49,457 nt of DNA from an uncultured Prevotellaceae bacterium (GTDB lineage: Bacteria > Bacteroidota > Bacteroidia > Bacteroidales > Bacteroidaceae), in the NCBI GenBank assembly GCA_902762565.1, contig CACWOS010000017.1, positions 1-49,457 on the forward strand, in the 5' to 3' direction. The notes beneath the pieces were generated by a model, which saw only the letters and a list, made by a program, of their open reading frames with translations, did no database searches and was not told the origin of the DNA. Of the stretch, positions 49,246-49,457 are shown piece by piece (positions within the stretch are counted from its first letter, which is position 1; every line of letters starts with the position of its first letter). The position numbers and the translations under genes were made by a program.

Positions 49246-49457
49246 ATGTTAAAAACAATGAAAAAGATTATTTTGACCCTACTGAGTGTCTTGACACTCA
49301 TGCCGGCCATGGCCGGAAACAATGTAGCCCCTTGGGGTTGGGCAACATGTGCGGACGAGAGCGGCACAGCCTACGCTCTGACTGGCGGCTGCTTCACGGA
49401 CGCCAAGACCACTACTCTGACAGCCTTAGGCAACGGACAGGCTGACGACAACCAGAT
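49246..49457 (+). CDS. Exported protein, 3' part outside the window (possible pectate lyase-like)
   Basis: Partial. The ATG at 49246 or more likely 49258 begins a signal peptide (MKKIILTLLSVLTLMPAMAG), followed by NNVAPWGWATCADESGTAYA, a glycine-rich stretch and GNGQADDNQ at the window edge. The opening recalls exported pectate-lyase-type beta-helix proteins of Prevotella pectin loci, but this is from memory of pattern only. It begins 17-29 bp after GH43 and is probably co-transcribed. Incomplete only because the window ends. Confidence 0.6.
   Translation, partial: MLKTMKKIILTLLSVLTLMPAMAGNNVAPWGWATCADESGTAYALTGGCFTDAKTTTLTALGNGQADDNQ

Noticed and set aside
48543-49367. Open frame of 274 codons on - over the GH43 3' half
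   Set aside because: It would run through GH43 and into the next gene's signal peptide. No family features; GH43 is clearly real.

Overview
The window looks like chromosomal DNA of a Bacteroidota gut or rumen bacterium close to Prevotella/Segatella. The signs are a SusC/SusD polysaccharide-utilisation locus, short type IX-like C-terminal tails (…NGKKFVVK), Bacteroidota-only families (DUF4954, DUF4230, DUF4738, DUF3822, DUF6169) and promoters of the TTTG-N19/20-TAnnTTTG type before many genes. All identifications are by reading motifs; no search was run.

Layout. 1-6.2 kb (+): hflX, a DUF4954 beta-helix protein and an M16 peptidase lipoprotein, closely packed. 6.3-10.05 kb (-): AI-2E family permease, porin and sodium:solute symporter. 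10.15-12.7 kb: trmO, a DUF4230 pair and a DUF4738 lipoprotein, with convergent and divergent overlaps. 12.7-18.6 kb (-): lysS, gpsA, an unknown lipoprotein, a relic of an EamA-type permease, pgi and a HAD phosphatase. 18.7-22.2 kb (+): dnaG and cls. 22.1-23.6 kb (-): a 28-residue membrane peptide, a DUF3822 protein and rsmD. 23.7-29.6 kb (+): RecD-like helicase, phosphopantetheinyl transferase, YpfJ-type metallopeptidase and three tandem ROK paralogues. 29.6-32.5 kb (-): aroB and a TGS/uridine-kinase fusion. 32.6-35.5 kb (+): a large outer-membrane beta-barrel protein with an RGG-rich tail. 35.5-38.2 kb: a structured, AT-rich accessory region. 38.2-49.4 kb: a probable pectin-type PUL (SusC, SusD, a DUF4957/DUF5123-like protein and a tailed exported protein on -; GH43 and the start of another exported protein on +).

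The most unusual material is not the conserved genes. (1) Between 36.0 and 38.2 kb two small-gene cassettes are stacked behind the 3' end of an exported-protein gene. They are separated by a 225-bp duplication (about 96% identical) that carries a C-terminal tail, a decayed second tail, a terminator and the promoter of the next cassette. (2) At 35.63-35.86 kb there are helically phased repeats: three 21-bp-spaced units, then a 22-bp-period array that flips orientation exactly at its midpoint. (3) Short tandem repeats, mostly heptamers, fill the spacers of co-directional genes and also sit in frame inside aroB, rsmD and a lipoprotein signal peptide. (4) Two of three tandem ROK proteins have lost the catalytic aspartate. 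(5) Several promoters lie so close to the start codon that leaderless mRNAs are predicted, and one divergent promoter pair is fully superimposed on a single inverted repeat.
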